In this document: positions 43,484 through 52,536 of the stretch, piece by piece | How the letters are laid out: each line of letters begins with the position of its first letter | How positions within the stretch are numbered: position 1 is the stretch's first letter | Source: Thiomicrorhabdus sp041583835 | Lineage (GTDB): Bacteria; Pseudomonadota; Gammaproteobacteria; Thiomicrospirales; Thiomicrospiraceae | Reading direction: 5' to 3' | Assembly: GCF_041583835.1 (NCBI RefSeq) | Contig: NZ_JBFHFC010000005.1 | Span: forward strand, 62,001-126,000 | DNA: 64,000 nt | Notes under the pieces: model-generated | Told to the model about the DNA's origin: nothing | The model's database searches: none | Seen by the model: only the letters and a program-made list of their open reading frames with translations | Program-made: the position numbers and the translations under genes

Positions 43484-45346
43484 ATGAGGAGATTCATCCA
43501 TTCAAGAGTGTCCGTTATGTCTTGGATTCAATTACGTCATACCTCTTTTTCCCTATTTCAACGAATTACAGGTTTGTTGGTTTTATTGTTGATTGTCGGG
43601 CTATATTCAACAAATTCGTTTTCTCAAGATGAAGGTTCGCCATTAAGTTTGAACTGGTTTGCTATGTTGATGGAGTTGTTTGGCGGTTTAGCTCTGTTTC
43701 TATATGGCATGGATAAGATGATCAAAGGTTTGTTGATTATCGCCGGGGATCAGATGAAACTGATGCTGTCCAAGTTGACGACCAATAGGGTGATGGGGGC
43801 GATTACCGGAGCGGGCGTGACCGCAGTAATTCAATCGTCATCGGTAACCAGCGTTTTAACGGTCGGTTTCGTTTCCGCAGGTTTGATGTCGGCAGGACAG
43901 GCGGCCGGTGTGGTTATGGGGGCAAATTTAGGGACAACGGTAACGGCACAAATTGTGGCGTTTAAAATAGAAAATTTTGCTCTTTTAATGGTTTCAGTGG
44001 GTTTTTTGATCGAGTTTTTAGCCAAATTAAGAAATAAAATTGCGATCGGGCAATTTATTATGGGATTGGGTTTATTGTTTTTCGGCATGAATCTGATGGG
44101 TGTCGGTATGGCACCGTTGCGAAACTACGAACCGTTTTTAGAATTGATGCAGCAAATGCAAAACCCTTTTTTGGGTATTTTGATCGGTTTGGTTTTTACG
44201 GCGCTGGTGCAATCCTCTTCTGCAACGATTGCCATTGTGATTGTTATGGCCGGTAACGGGTTTTTAACTTTACCTGCCGGGATTGCATTGGCGATGGGTG
44301 CAAATATCGGTACGACGGTAACGGCGATGTTGGCGACAATAGGCAAGTCGAGAGAGGCGTTACGTACCGCTTTGATTCATGTGCAATTTAACCTTTTAGG
44401 GGTACTGATCTGGTTGCCGTTTATTCCTGAGCTGGCGTATTTTGCGACTATGATTTCTGCACATGAATATGCCGGAAACGAAGTCATGATGTTATTGGCC
44501 GAAAATACACCACGAGAGATTGCCAACGCAAATACGTTGTTTAATTTAATTAGTTTGATCGTTTTTCTGCCGATGATCCCGGTTTTTTTATGGATTGTAA
44601 ACAAATTGGTTCCCGTTTTATCGGAAGAGAAAGGCGCGGCCGAATTCAAACCGGAGTTTTTGGATGAAGCCTTGATTATGACGCCGGCTCTGGCAATGAA
44701 AGCGGTCGCTATGGAGCTGGAACATTATCAAAAGCAGCAAGGCTTATTTTATAAACGTCTGGTCGGTTTAATCCCGTCGCCTAATATCGATAAATTATCG
44801 AGGGAAGATTTAACGATTCGTCGATTACGTTCTTATCAAAGCCAAATATTAAGTTATTTAGGTCGCGCAGGACAAAGCGCCATGTCGGCCGAAGAGCAGA
44901 AAGAATACCTTAAGTTGATGAATGTTTTGAATATATTGGAATCGATGCTGGAAACATTGCAGTCTAACATGATGAACGTGATCCACGAGATGGTTGAGAA
45001 TGAGATAAAACCGAGTGAAACCATGATTAACCTGGTCGGACAATTGACTTCCGAAGTCGGGAAAGCGATTGAGAATGCAATGCAAAGTATCTATAAACAA
45101 GATTCCGAGGCCGCCATGGCGGTTATTGCCATTAAACCGACAATTGATCATCTTATTCAAGAAGCGCTGGCTCATCAAATTAAACGTTTTCAGCCCAATG
45201 AAGAACGTTTGACCGTTTTTCGTTACGAGATGCAGTTGGTTGACGGTTTCAAACAGCTGCATACTTTGTCTAAACGAATTGCACGACTACAATTAGCGAA
45301 TAACCCGACGCCAGAAACTACGACTTCAAGTAATGTATTAAGTTAG
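43484..45346 (+). CDS. Na/Pi-cotransporter family protein (NptA/YjbB-like) with PhoU-like tail
   Basis: A 620-residue membrane protein. The first membrane segment is QRITGLLVLLLIVGLYS. Two repeats follow with the Na/Pi signature QSSS: TAVIQSSSVTSVLTVGFVSAGLM and TALVQSSSATIAIVIVMAGNGFL, each paired with MGANLGTT or MGANIGTT. After about residue 390 comes a cytoplasmic helical PhoU-like region (MTPALAMKAVAMELEHYQKQ onward). Such proteins move phosphate with Na+, mostly outward in E. coli YjbB. The start could also be ATG 43517. It converges with a broken outer-membrane protein gene and overlaps its stop by four bases. Confidence 0.88.
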   Translation: MRRFIHSRVSVMSWIQLRHTSFSLFQRITGLLVLLLIVGLYSTNSFSQDEGSPLSLNWFAMLMELFGGLALFLYGMDKMIKGLLIIAGDQMKLMLSKLTTNRVMGAITGAGVTAVIQSSSVTSVLTVGFVSAGLMSAGQAAGVVMGANLGTTVTAQIVAFKIENFALLMVSVGFLIEFLAKLRNKIAIGQFIMGLGLLFFGMNLMGVGMAPLRNYEPFLELMQQMQNPFLGILIGLVFTALVQSSSATIAIVIVMAGNGFLTLPAGIALAMGANIGTTVTAMLATIGKSREALRTALIHVQFNLLGVLIWLPFIPELAYFATMISAHEYAGNEVMMLLAENTPREIANANTLFNLISLIVFLPMIPVFLWIVNKLVPVLSEEKGAAEFKPEFLDEALIMTPALAMKAVAMELEHYQKQQGLFYKRLVGLIPSPNIDKLSREDLTIRRLRSYQSQILSYLGRAGQSAMSAEEQKEYLKLMNVLNILESMLETLQSNMMNVIHEMVENEIKPSETMINLVGQLTSEVGKAIENAMQSIYKQDSEAAMAVIAIKPTIDHLIQEALAHQIKRFQPNEERLTVFRYEMQLVDGFKQLHTLSKRIARLQLANNPTPETTTSSNVLS

Positions 45347-46604
45347 AAATAGGTATTGAATTGCAGGTATGCATAGTGGCTGTAAGCCGAGATCTGATGC
45401 TTTTCTTCCGTCAGATATAAGCCGTTAAATTCGGAGCCTGTATCGCCTTGAGTCAACTGTAAACCGAATAGAATTTGACTGCGGTTATTGAGTAAATAAT
45501 TACCGTGAAGGCTCCACAACTGACTATGATCCTGTAGGTTGACGATGAGGTTGGGTCCTAAACTTAATTTAGACGTCATCTCGATGGTCATCCCCATGTC
45601 CATGTAGTGTTGATTGATTACAAATAATTGATTATTAATGATTTTATTCCATAGAATCGGGTTGATTTGGTTTAGATAAGGTTGTGACGAGGCTTCGCCG
45701 TAACCATTGTAAAAATACTCGATGAAGCCGGTTGTATTGTGGCCGAAGATTTCCAGGCTTGATGGTAATTGGCGACTAGACTGTTATTGAACGCTTGGTA
45801 ATCGGTGTTGTAGGCACTTAACCAATCCATGTTCCACAGGCCGTTGAATAAATTACCGGTTAGCTCAACCCCTAATAGCCATTCGTTTGCTTCTTTGCTG
45901 AGAATCCCCTGTAATTCCAGTTTATCCGTATAGTGTAACCACTTAATGCCGAAGGCGCTTTCGTCGATATCGAGTTCACGATTATCCAAGTTGCGTCTAG
46001 GGACGATTATCCAATCCAATTGATCTCCGGATTCGGTTAAGTATTGACCGCTGACCATGTCGGTTCCCGGTTTATATTCGGTATCGATACTATTGGGCGC
46101 AAATGGATTGAAGTGATCCAACGGATTGAATAGTTGACCGTTTCCCCAACGAATTGCTTGTCTTCCGATTTTGACCGAATAATTTCTTTGTTGATAGGTT
46201 GCAGAGAGTCGATCGATGCGGTGGTAAATAAATGTATCGTCTCGGTTAACAATCGATGCGGTTAAATTAAACAGCTGTTTCTGATCCAAATCAAAAAAAT
46301 CGTAATCGTCGGAAGTCAGTTGTCTTTGTTGTGAAATGGTTTCACCTTTTAACCCTTGAATTTGATAATCGATTTCGAATTTCCAGTTTTTTTCAAAACG
46401 TTCGGTTTTGGCTCGAAAGTCACTCATAAGAAAATGGGTGGTTTCGGAATCGACACCTGCCGTTTTTTCAAAATTCGGCCAATTCTCTAAAAAACCGACC
46501 GCTTTAAAGTGGCCTTCAGGCGATTTCCAGGAGCCAAGTAATGCACTTGGCAGGAAAAATAGAAAAAATGCCGTTATGAGGCATTTATTTAAGGATTTTT
46601 TCAT
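45343..46604 (-). pseudogene. frameshifted outer-membrane beta-barrel protein
   Basis: Two minus-strand frames make one protein: the N-terminal part 45672-46604 (310 codons, signal peptide ending in PSALLG before SWKSPEGHF) and the C-terminal part ending at 45343 with LQFNTYF. The break is near 45746-45752. Upstream the frame reads HQAWK; shifting by one base there continues as FGHNTTGFIEYFYNGYGEAS and runs without a stop into the second part. One A missing from an AAAA run explains it. The whole, about 420 residues, resembles large outer-membrane barrels (IGRQAIRWGNGQLFNPLDHFNPFAP). It may be a true pseudogene, a phase-variable tract or a sequencing error. Confidence 0.8.
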
Positions 46605-46909
46605 AATTTGAAATTTTAGCGTGAAATCGCAAACCCGTTGCTTAACACGACCATTTATATTTTATGGTTATTATATGGATAAAAAGAATCGAAAACGATA
46701 ATTATTTTCATAAAGACTTAAGGGGCGTTTAAGATATTTTAATGACATCAATTTTATAAATATTAAGTGTTTCGGTATTTCGGATAATCGATAGTTTAAA
46801 TTTGCTATGCTATGTTTATTGCAGTCATTGATGAATTTAAATTTTGGTTATGATGTATATGTGAATCGGCGATTGAGCCGATTGGATTTTATTCGACAGG
46901 GAAGGACGT
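46605..46909. other. 305-bp non-coding gap
   Basis: An AT-rich divergent spacer between the broken barrel gene and the small lipoprotein gene. Its right end carries AAGGACG just before the lipoprotein ATG. I see no RNA gene, no strong hairpin and no DnaA or parS site. Confidence 0.4.
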
Positions 46910-47140
46910 ATGAAACAGACAGTGATTTTTTCAGGATTGGCTTCGATAGCTTTGGCATTAGCAGCTTGTACTTCTCATCATTTTGTAAATAAAGTCGGCC
47001 AAAACGAGAAACAATTTATCCAAGATCAAGCCTATTGCCGTGGCTTGGCTTCCGGTCAACAAAGCTTGACCAATACCGAAGGGGAGCGTCTGATTCCTTA
47101 TGAAGAGTGTATGCGCAACTTAGGTTATTTACCTAAATAA
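46910..47140 (+). CDS. small lipoprotein of unknown function
   Basis: A 76-residue lipoprotein. The signal MKQTVIFSGLASIALALAAC has a good lipobox ending in LAAC (Cys20). The mature part has two cysteines, in QAYCRGLASG and EECMRNLGYLPK, that could form a disulfide. This Cys pair and the final NLGY are common in small proteobacterial envelope lipoproteins without known function. GGAAGGACGT precedes the ATG. It converges with yjbQ across about 20 bases without an obvious terminator. Confidence 0.8.
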   Translation: MKQTVIFSGLASIALALAACTSHHFVNKVGQNEKQFIQDQAYCRGLASGQQSLTNTEGERLIPYEECMRNLGYLPK

Positions 47141-47161
47141 CCCATTGCTTTTCGTTATTTT

Positions 47162-47581
47162 TTATTCGCCTTGAATGGTAATAATCAGCTTACGGTCAAA
47201 ACGACCGGTTCGGTGTTCGTAAAGAAACAGTCCTTGCCAAGTTCCTAAGTTAAGTCGTCCGTTACTGACCGGTATGGTTTGGCTCATATCGGTAATCATG
47301 CAGCGTATGTGTGCACTCATGTCGTCATCCCCTTCATAGTTATGCAGGTAGCGGGGGTCGCCGTCTTGAACCGTTTTTTGCATCCAATATTCAATGTCTT
47401 GTCGAACGCTAGGATCGGCGTTTTCGGTAATAATCAACGATGCCGAAGTGTGTTGAATAAAGACATGGCACAAGCCTGTATTGATAGAGGAATCTCTAAC
47501 AGCGGCTTCAATTTTTTGAGTGATGTTATAGGTTCCTCTGTTAGGGTTGGTGAGGATGATTTCAGTCTGAAAAGTCTTCAT
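47162..47581 (-). CDS. yjbQ: YjbQ family protein (secondary thiamine-phosphate synthase, UPF0047)
   Basis: A 139-residue cytoplasmic protein of the YjbQ/UPF0047 family; E. coli YjbQ shows weak thiamine-phosphate synthase activity, and the physiological role is unsettled. Signatures: CHVFIQHTSASLIITENADPSVRQDI, HNYEGDDDMSAHIRCMI, and GRLNLGTWQGLFLYEHR near the end. The His and Asp residues of the putative metal site are kept. It is monocistronic, divergent from prlC. Confidence 0.92.
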   Translation of the reverse strand: MKTFQTEIILTNPNRGTYNITQKIEAAVRDSSINTGLCHVFIQHTSASLIITENADPSVRQDIEYWMQKTVQDGDPRYLHNYEGDDDMSAHIRCMITDMSQTIPVSNGRLNLGTWQGLFLYEHRTGRFDRKLIITIQGE

Positions 47582-47821
47582 ATTGTTCCGTTATAGATCG
47601 TTTTTTGGATGTTTAATGGAAACCAGTTTAGCAAATAATTTATGTTTTTGATGTGGTCTGTCTATTCTGCCATTGCCCATATTTCTATCTTTTGTTCTCC
47701 TTGTTATTAATTTAATTCGATTTAATCGATTACTAGGCGGCCCTTATTCGTGTTGGGATTTAGGCGTGACCACGATTAGGCTATAATGCATCTATTTAAA
47801 CCAATCAAAAGAACATTCATT

Positions 47822-49876
47822 ATGTCCCAAAACGTTAATTCAAACCCGCTACTTAATATTACAGATTTACCAAAATTCGATATGTTTCACGTGGAACATA
47901 TCGTTCCTGCAGTAGATCAATTGTTGGAAGAGAATCGTGCACAAGTGGCGTGTTTGGTTAATTTGGATGAAATACCGACTTGGGAAAACTTCATTGAGCC
48001 TTTAGAGAAAATCGATAATCGGTTCGAGCGCGTCTGGGGACCGATAGGGCATTTGGATTCGGTAAAAAACAGCGACGAATGGCATGCAGCTTATACAGCA
48101 TGTCTTGAAAAGGTCACCGCCTATCACACTGAAATGGGGCAGAATAAAGGTCTGTTCGAGAAATTCACGTTAATCGCTAATAGTGAAGAATTCAAAGATT
48201 ATTCTTTGGCTCAGAAGAAAGTTATCGAAAATGCATTAAGAAATTTTCGACTTTCCGGGATTGATCTACCTGCTGAAAAGCAGGCTCAGTATCAAACGAT
48301 TTCACAACAGTTGTCACAGTTAAGCAGTCAGTTCGGCAATAACGTTTTGAAGTCCACACAAGCCTGGTCAAAAAATATTGTTGATGAACGAGAATTGGCC
48401 GGTTTGCCTGAAAACGCCATGGGATTGTTGAAACAATTAGCTGAACAAAAAGGGCTTGAAGGTTGGTTGGTAACGTTGGATTTTCCTTCCTATATAGCGG
48501 TGATGATGCATGCCGATTCACGTGAATTGCGTTCCGAAGTGTATCGCGCATTCGGAACACGCGCTTCGGATCAGGCTCATAATACCGAGTATGACAATTC
48601 GGAAAATATAGAAAAAATTAGAAAACTGCGTCATGAATTGGCTAATTTGCTTGGATTCGAACAATATGCCGACTACTCGTTAGCCACCAAGATGGCACAG
48701 AGCACCGATCAGGTATTAGGTTTTTTACGCGATTTAGCGGTTAAATCCAAACCCCAGGCAGAACAGGAATTGGCAACGTTAAAAGCCTTTGCCAAGGATG
48801 AATACGGAATAGAAGATTTTCAGCCGTGGGACGTTTCTTACGTTTCCGAAAAATTAAAAGCGGCTAGCTTATCGTTGTCGCAAGAAGTGCTTCGTCCCTA
48901 TTTTCCGGTTAAGGCCGTATTGAATGGTTTATTTACGATTACCGAAACACTGTTTGATATTCGTGTTCGAGAGAAAGAGGGTGTTTCGGTATGGCATAAA
49001 GACGTTCGTTTTTTTGAATTAGTCGATGCGGGCGATGAGGTCGTGGGTCAGTTTTATCTGGATCTTTATGCGCGAGAAAATAAACGAGGTGGTGCCTGGA
49101 TGGATTCTGCGGTGAGCCGTTGGAAGCATTCTGCGGGTGCGTTACAAAAGCCGGTCGCTTATTTGGTGTGCAACTTCACGCCGCAGGTTGCGGACAAACC
49201 GGCCTGTTTGACACACGATGAAGTTACAACTCTGTTCCATGAGTTCGGTCACGGGATTCATCATTTAATGACGGAAATGGAGCATTTGGATATCTCGGGT
49301 ATCAGCGGCGTTCCGTGGGATGCGGTGGAGTTGCCGTCCCAGTTTATGGAAAACTTCTGTTGGGAGCGTGAAGGTCTTGATTTGATCTCTTCTCATATTC
49401 AAACCGGTGAAACATTGCCGGATGAGTTATTCGAGTCTTTGAAAACCAGTCGCGGTTTCCAGTCTGCGATGATGATGGTTCGTCAGATTGAATTCGCGTT
49501 GATGGATTTTGAATTGCATAGCTTCTATCGCCCGGATGAAGTAGAAGATATTTTGGAACTGGCGAAACGAATTCGAGAGGAAGTTTCCGTGATTCAACCG
49601 CCTGAATATACTCGTATGTTACACAGTTTCAGTCATATTTTTGCGGGTGGGTATGCGGCCGGTTATTTCAGTTATAAGTGGGCAGAAGTGCTGTCTGCGG
49701 ATGCATTTAGCCTATTTGAAGAGACGGGTATTTTGAATCCCGAAACGGGTGCCAAATTTAAGAATACGATTTTGGCAGCAGGGGGTTCGATTGATCCGAT
49801 GGTTTTGTTTAAAGCCTTTAGAGGACGCGAACCGAAAATTGAAGCTTTGTTACGTCACAGCGGCATAGCAGCGTAA
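47822..49876 (+). CDS. prlC: oligopeptidase A (M3 metallopeptidase)
   Basis: A cytoplasmic zinc peptidase that degrades signal peptides and small peptides. The 684-residue protein has the zinc motif in TLFHEFGHGIHHL near residue 470, the SGVPWDAVELPSQFMENFCWE segment and the C-terminal SYKWAEVLSADAFSLFEE typical of M3A enzymes. The frame extends to 47786, but ATG 47822 (MSQNVNSNPLL) matches the family start. A parS variant (47883-47898) lies in its first codons and encodes MFHVEH. No obvious terminator on its own strand; the downstream hairpin is oriented for the opposing porin gene. Confidence 0.95.
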   Translation: MSQNVNSNPLLNITDLPKFDMFHVEHIVPAVDQLLEENRAQVACLVNLDEIPTWENFIEPLEKIDNRFERVWGPIGHLDSVKNSDEWHAAYTACLEKVTAYHTEMGQNKGLFEKFTLIANSEEFKDYSLAQKKVIENALRNFRLSGIDLPAEKQAQYQTISQQLSQLSSQFGNNVLKSTQAWSKNIVDERELAGLPENAMGLLKQLAEQKGLEGWLVTLDFPSYIAVMMHADSRELRSEVYRAFGTRASDQAHNTEYDNSENIEKIRKLRHELANLLGFEQYADYSLATKMAQSTDQVLGFLRDLAVKSKPQAEQELATLKAFAKDEYGIEDFQPWDVSYVSEKLKAASLSLSQEVLRPYFPVKAVLNGLFTITETLFDIRVREKEGVSVWHKDVRFFELVDAGDEVVGQFYLDLYARENKRGGAWMDSAVSRWKHSAGALQKPVAYLVCNFTPQVADKPACLTHDEVTTLFHEFGHGIHHLMTEMEHLDISGISGVPWDAVELPSQFMENFCWEREGLDLISSHIQTGETLPDELFESLKTSRGFQSAMMMVRQIEFALMDFELHSFYRPDEVEDILELAKRIREEVSVIQPPEYTRMLHSFSHIFAGGYAAGYFSYKWAEVLSADAFSLFEETGILNPETGAKFKNTILAAGGSIDPMVLFKAFRGREPKIEALLRHSGIAA
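47883..47898. other. parS site 3, inside prlC
   Basis: TGTTTCACGTGGAACA matches the general parS form TGTTNCACGTGNAACA, with the two variable bases not symmetric. It is 20 codons into prlC, 14 kb right of the proposed oriC. Confidence 0.8.
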
Positions 49877-49896
49877 TTTTTAGATTCTTTTAGGCA

Positions 49897-49926
49897 TAAA
49901 AAAGCCCTTGCTGATTAAGCAAGGGC
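49897..49926 (-). terminator. terminator of the porin gene
   Basis: On the minus strand GCCCTTGC and GCAAGGGC form an 8-bp stem with a 7-base loop, followed by TTTTTT. It lies 56 bases downstream of the porin stop. Confidence 0.85.
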
Positions 49927-49982
49927 AAGGTGGTTGATTTTCGGAGTACCAACCTAACAACGCAAAAAAGAGGTTTAACGGC

Positions 49983-51293
49983 TTAGAAGACTAAGCTGAT
50001 TTGTGCTGAAACACGATTGTCCACACTGTCCAGAATATCGTGTACCGGAGCCGTAGATGGGGCGTCAGGCGCTTCAATCGAACGAATCTCATAGTTGACT
50101 CTCAATGAGGTTTTCTTGTTGAAGAAGTACTGTGCGCCTAATGTGGTCGTCTGGAATTCACGATGTTTGTCTTGATTGGTATTGGATGCGGCATCGGTTT
50201 TGGTTGCGCTGTCGAGTTTGTCGTAGCGTACGTTCAATTCCAGATTAGGCATGACTCGATACCCTAGATCGACATAATATCCGTCCGCCTTTTGGTCGGG
50301 AAAGACACTGAATGTCGCACCGTCGGAAGGTAATCCGGCGCCGCTGGTTCCACCGTAAATCATACCGTCGGCGGTAATGTATTCGGCCGCTAACCGGTAT
50401 TTACCGTCCCAATAGGTTGTACCCAGTCCGGTACGTTTTCGGTCTACGGTCCCCACATCATCCAAGGTACGTTTCCCGTCCTGCATCCAAGCAAAGAATT
50501 TCAACCCTTGTCTTCTTGGACCGGTTGTATTGTTGAAGATCTTTTCCGTAGAGGCATACAAGTACAGATCCTGATGTTTATCATTGTCCGTTAATGCCAA
50601 ACCATTACCGTTACCTAGCATAACGGCATAACTGTGCTCCCACTCACCGACTCTGAAAGCGTCAAAGACTTCCACCCCGGTGTCTCGGAACGCACCGACC
50701 GGTGCGCTTCTTCCCGTATTGCCGGTAGAGTTGTCGAAATAACGTTCCAACAATAGGCGATCGGTTACGTTACTGAAATTGACATAGTTGAATACCGGGA
50801 TACCTTGAAGCCCTTCTTCCGCACCCGGAGTTTTGAATAGACCCACTCGGATTCTTGCGCCGGGAATGTGGTTAAGGGTGACGCTGGCATCAGTTAACTG
50901 ACCTTGAGAAGCGTCACCACCGGTCGTAATACCATTGTTCCCGAATTCGGTAAGTAGGAAGTAATTCACTTTTTCATCCAGCGGGAAATTTCCGCCTCTG
51001 ACTCCGATACGTGCACGACGGACGTTGAAGCCTTGAGAGGTATCCAATTGAGGTGCCATCTGGTTGAATGCGGCTGATTTTCCGGCATAAGGACCGGCGG
51101 TAAGTTTAGTATCGTCGGTTTGTTGGTATTCCGCTTGTACAAACCCCCAGACCTTGGCTCTTGGTGCCTGGTGATCCTTTTCGGTTCCTTGGATCATCAG
51201 CCAGTTTGCGGCTTGGGCGGATTGAGCGCCCAAGGCGCCGGCTAATGCGATCAATAACGCGGTTTTTTTGAGTTTATAGGTTTTGTTTAGCAT
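49983..51293 (-). CDS. OprO/OprP-like porin
   Basis: A 436-residue outer-membrane protein. The signal peptide is KTALLIALAGALGAQSAQA, cleaved before ANW. The 16-strand-type barrel has AKVWGFVQAEYQQTDD, FNVRRARIGVRGG, IRVGLFKTPGAEEGLQG, GVEVFDAF, DGYYVDLGYRVMPNLELNVRYD and a C-terminal Phe (VSAQISLVF). This pattern fits the phosphate-selective porin O/P family, although substrate choice cannot be read from sequence. It is the third gene after two secreted DsrE-like proteins on the same strand (53 bases after the second), with GAGGAT before the ATG. Probably one operon. An anion porin here could admit thiosulfate or phosphate (inference). Confidence 0.85.
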   Translation of the reverse strand: MLNKTYKLKKTALLIALAGALGAQSAQAANWLMIQGTEKDHQAPRAKVWGFVQAEYQQTDDTKLTAGPYAGKSAAFNQMAPQLDTSQGFNVRRARIGVRGGNFPLDEKVNYFLLTEFGNNGITTGGDASQGQLTDASVTLNHIPGARIRVGLFKTPGAEEGLQGIPVFNYVNFSNVTDRLLLERYFDNSTGNTGRSAPVGAFRDTGVEVFDAFRVGEWEHSYAVMLGNGNGLALTDNDKHQDLYLYASTEKIFNNTTGPRRQGLKFFAWMQDGKRTLDDVGTVDRKRTGLGTTYWDGKYRLAAEYITADGMIYGGTSGAGLPSDGATFSVFPDQKADGYYVDLGYRVMPNLELNVRYDKLDSATKTDAASNTNQDKHREFQTTTLGAQYFFNKKTSLRVNYEIRSIEAPDAPSTAPVHDILDSVDNRVSAQISLVF

Positions 51294-51346
51294 AAGTATC
51301 CTCTTCTCTTTTTTAAGAGATTTTATATTTGGTCTGTTTGATTAAA

Positions 51347-51835
51347 TTAAGGTCTTAGGTATAAGAAGCCTTGGCTTTGAAGGTAGGCAAGTTCGGCAAC
51401 GCCGCTAGGAACGATATCGTCTTTCTTGGCATCGTAAAGGTCGCGTTCGAAATCGACGTTTCGACCTTTTAAGGTATTAGCGCAAACGTTGAAAGTGACC
51501 CCCTGCATTTTGAGTTGGTCGATTTTTTGAGCCATTTCCAAAGTGGCGTTGGCCGTTTTGAATTTAGGCACGTTTTTCAAAGCTTCGGGTTTGAGTAGCA
51601 GAGATAGTCCGTTACCGTGGAGCACGACTTTTATATCAATATTGTCTACACCGACCGCGTTGATATGGTTTTGAATGTTGCGTAGGGTTGAAGACTGTTT
51701 TTTGATATCGTCGTAGTTAATGTGATACACCACTTTTTGATGTCCGTAGCGTTCGTTGGCATTGGCGCTGTTGATTGTCAGGATAGCCGATAGCAACATG
51801 AAAACAGCGATCAGGTAAGGTTTTATTGATTTCAT
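51347..51835 (-). CDS. secreted DsrE-like sulfur-carrier-type protein A
   Basis: A 162-residue exported protein. The signal peptide LIAVFMLLSAILTINSANA is cleaved before NERYG. The mature domain looks like the DsrE/DsrF fold (COG1416 type): strand KVVYHINYDDI, helix, strand NIDIKVVLHGNGLSLLL, then VTFNVCANTL with Cys118 in the position of the family's conserved cysteine, and the end GVAELAYLQSQGFLYLRP. DsrE-type proteins carry or pass sulfur through that cysteine; periplasmic members are poorly characterised. It lies 18 bases after protein B and before the porin gene. Confidence 0.82.
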   Translation of the reverse strand: MKSIKPYLIAVFMLLSAILTINSANANERYGHQKVVYHINYDDIKKQSSTLRNIQNHINAVGVDNIDIKVVLHGNGLSLLLKPEALKNVPKFKTANATLEMAQKIDQLKMQGVTFNVCANTLKGRNVDFERDLYDAKKDDIVPSGVAELAYLQSQGFLYLRP

Positions 51836-51853
51836 AGTGACCTCGGGGGATTG

Positions 51854-52312
51854 TTAAGGTTTCAAAATCTGCCAACCGGCAGCATTAAGTTGCAGGATTC
51901 TGCCCGCTCCGGCCGGAGCAATGGCAATGCCTTCCATGACTTTGGGTTCATGTCCAAGTTTAGAAGAGAAGTTTTTGAGTGTATTGGCACAGGCTGTAAA
52001 GCGCACGCCCCCCGCAATTAGAGATTTAATACGCGGCTCGTTGACGTTTTTATCTAACATAAGGCGAACGCCCGGTCCAAAGGCAACCACTTCGATATCG
52101 ACGTTTTGGGCTCCGTAATAGCGCTGTAAGTTTCCGGCGACATTAAGCACCAAGGTTTGTTTAAACGGATCGCCGTCGCTGATTTGTAGAACGACTTTGT
52201 GTTCCGCGAAGGTGTCAGGCAGCGGTGCTTCGGTTTGAGCCGCAAAGACGGGGATCGTAACCAGGAGTCCCAGTAGTAATCCAAAAAGTTTATAAACCTG
52301 TTTTTTTAGCAT
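51854..52312 (-). CDS. secreted DsrE-like sulfur-carrier-type protein B
   Basis: A 152-residue exported protein, paralogous in layout to protein A. The signal peptide LFGLLLGLLVTIPVFA is cleaved before AQTEAP. The domain has HKVVLQISDGDPFKQTLVLNVAGNLQ, VDIEVVAFGPGVRLML, VRFTACANTLKNF with Cys108, and the end GRILQLNAAGWQILKP. It is the first gene of the putative operon B-A-porin and is divergent from the ECF sigma gene. AGGATAAAAAAAC before the ATG gives an acceptable ribosome site. Function inferred from family only. Confidence 0.82.
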   Translation of the reverse strand: MLKKQVYKLFGLLLGLLVTIPVFAAQTEAPLPDTFAEHKVVLQISDGDPFKQTLVLNVAGNLQRYYGAQNVDIEVVAFGPGVRLMLDKNVNEPRIKSLIAGGVRFTACANTLKNFSSKLGHEPKVMEGIAIAPAGAGRILQLNAAGWQILKP

Positions 52313-52359
52313 GTTTTTTTATCCTCGAAAGTAAATCAAAATTCAGCGCGCTTAACCCT

Positions 52360-52387
52360 TAAACGAATGGGTAGAGCGTTTTATTCC
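52360..52387 (-). promoter_or_regulatory. possible ECF-type promoter of the DsrE-porin operon
   Basis: On the minus strand GGAATAA (52381-52387) and CGTTTA (52360-52365) are separated by 15 bases, similar to the GGAACTT and TCTA/CGTC-type elements of ECF promoters, and end about 48 bases before the first DsrE gene. A matching pair upstream of the sigma gene was not found, so this is tentative. Confidence 0.25.
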
Positions 52388-52536
52388 ATTTTTTTAAACC
52401 AGTAATTCTTATCTACACAACAGTTTTATTTATTTCGTAAGTTGTTAATATGTTTACAAAAAAATATTTGTTGCATTAAAAACTGAAATTGAATTAGTAT
52501 CGAAAAAAGGTATTAATTCAAACAAGTGATGTGTAA

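Noticed and set aside
45343..45603. Separate 86-residue gene on the minus strand
   Set aside because: It has no ribosome site or signal peptide and is the in-frame continuation of the frameshifted barrel protein.
46807..46992. 61-residue plus-strand ORF overlapping the small lipoprotein gene
   Set aside because: It is a shadow frame; the lipoprotein frame has a lipobox and a good ribosome site.
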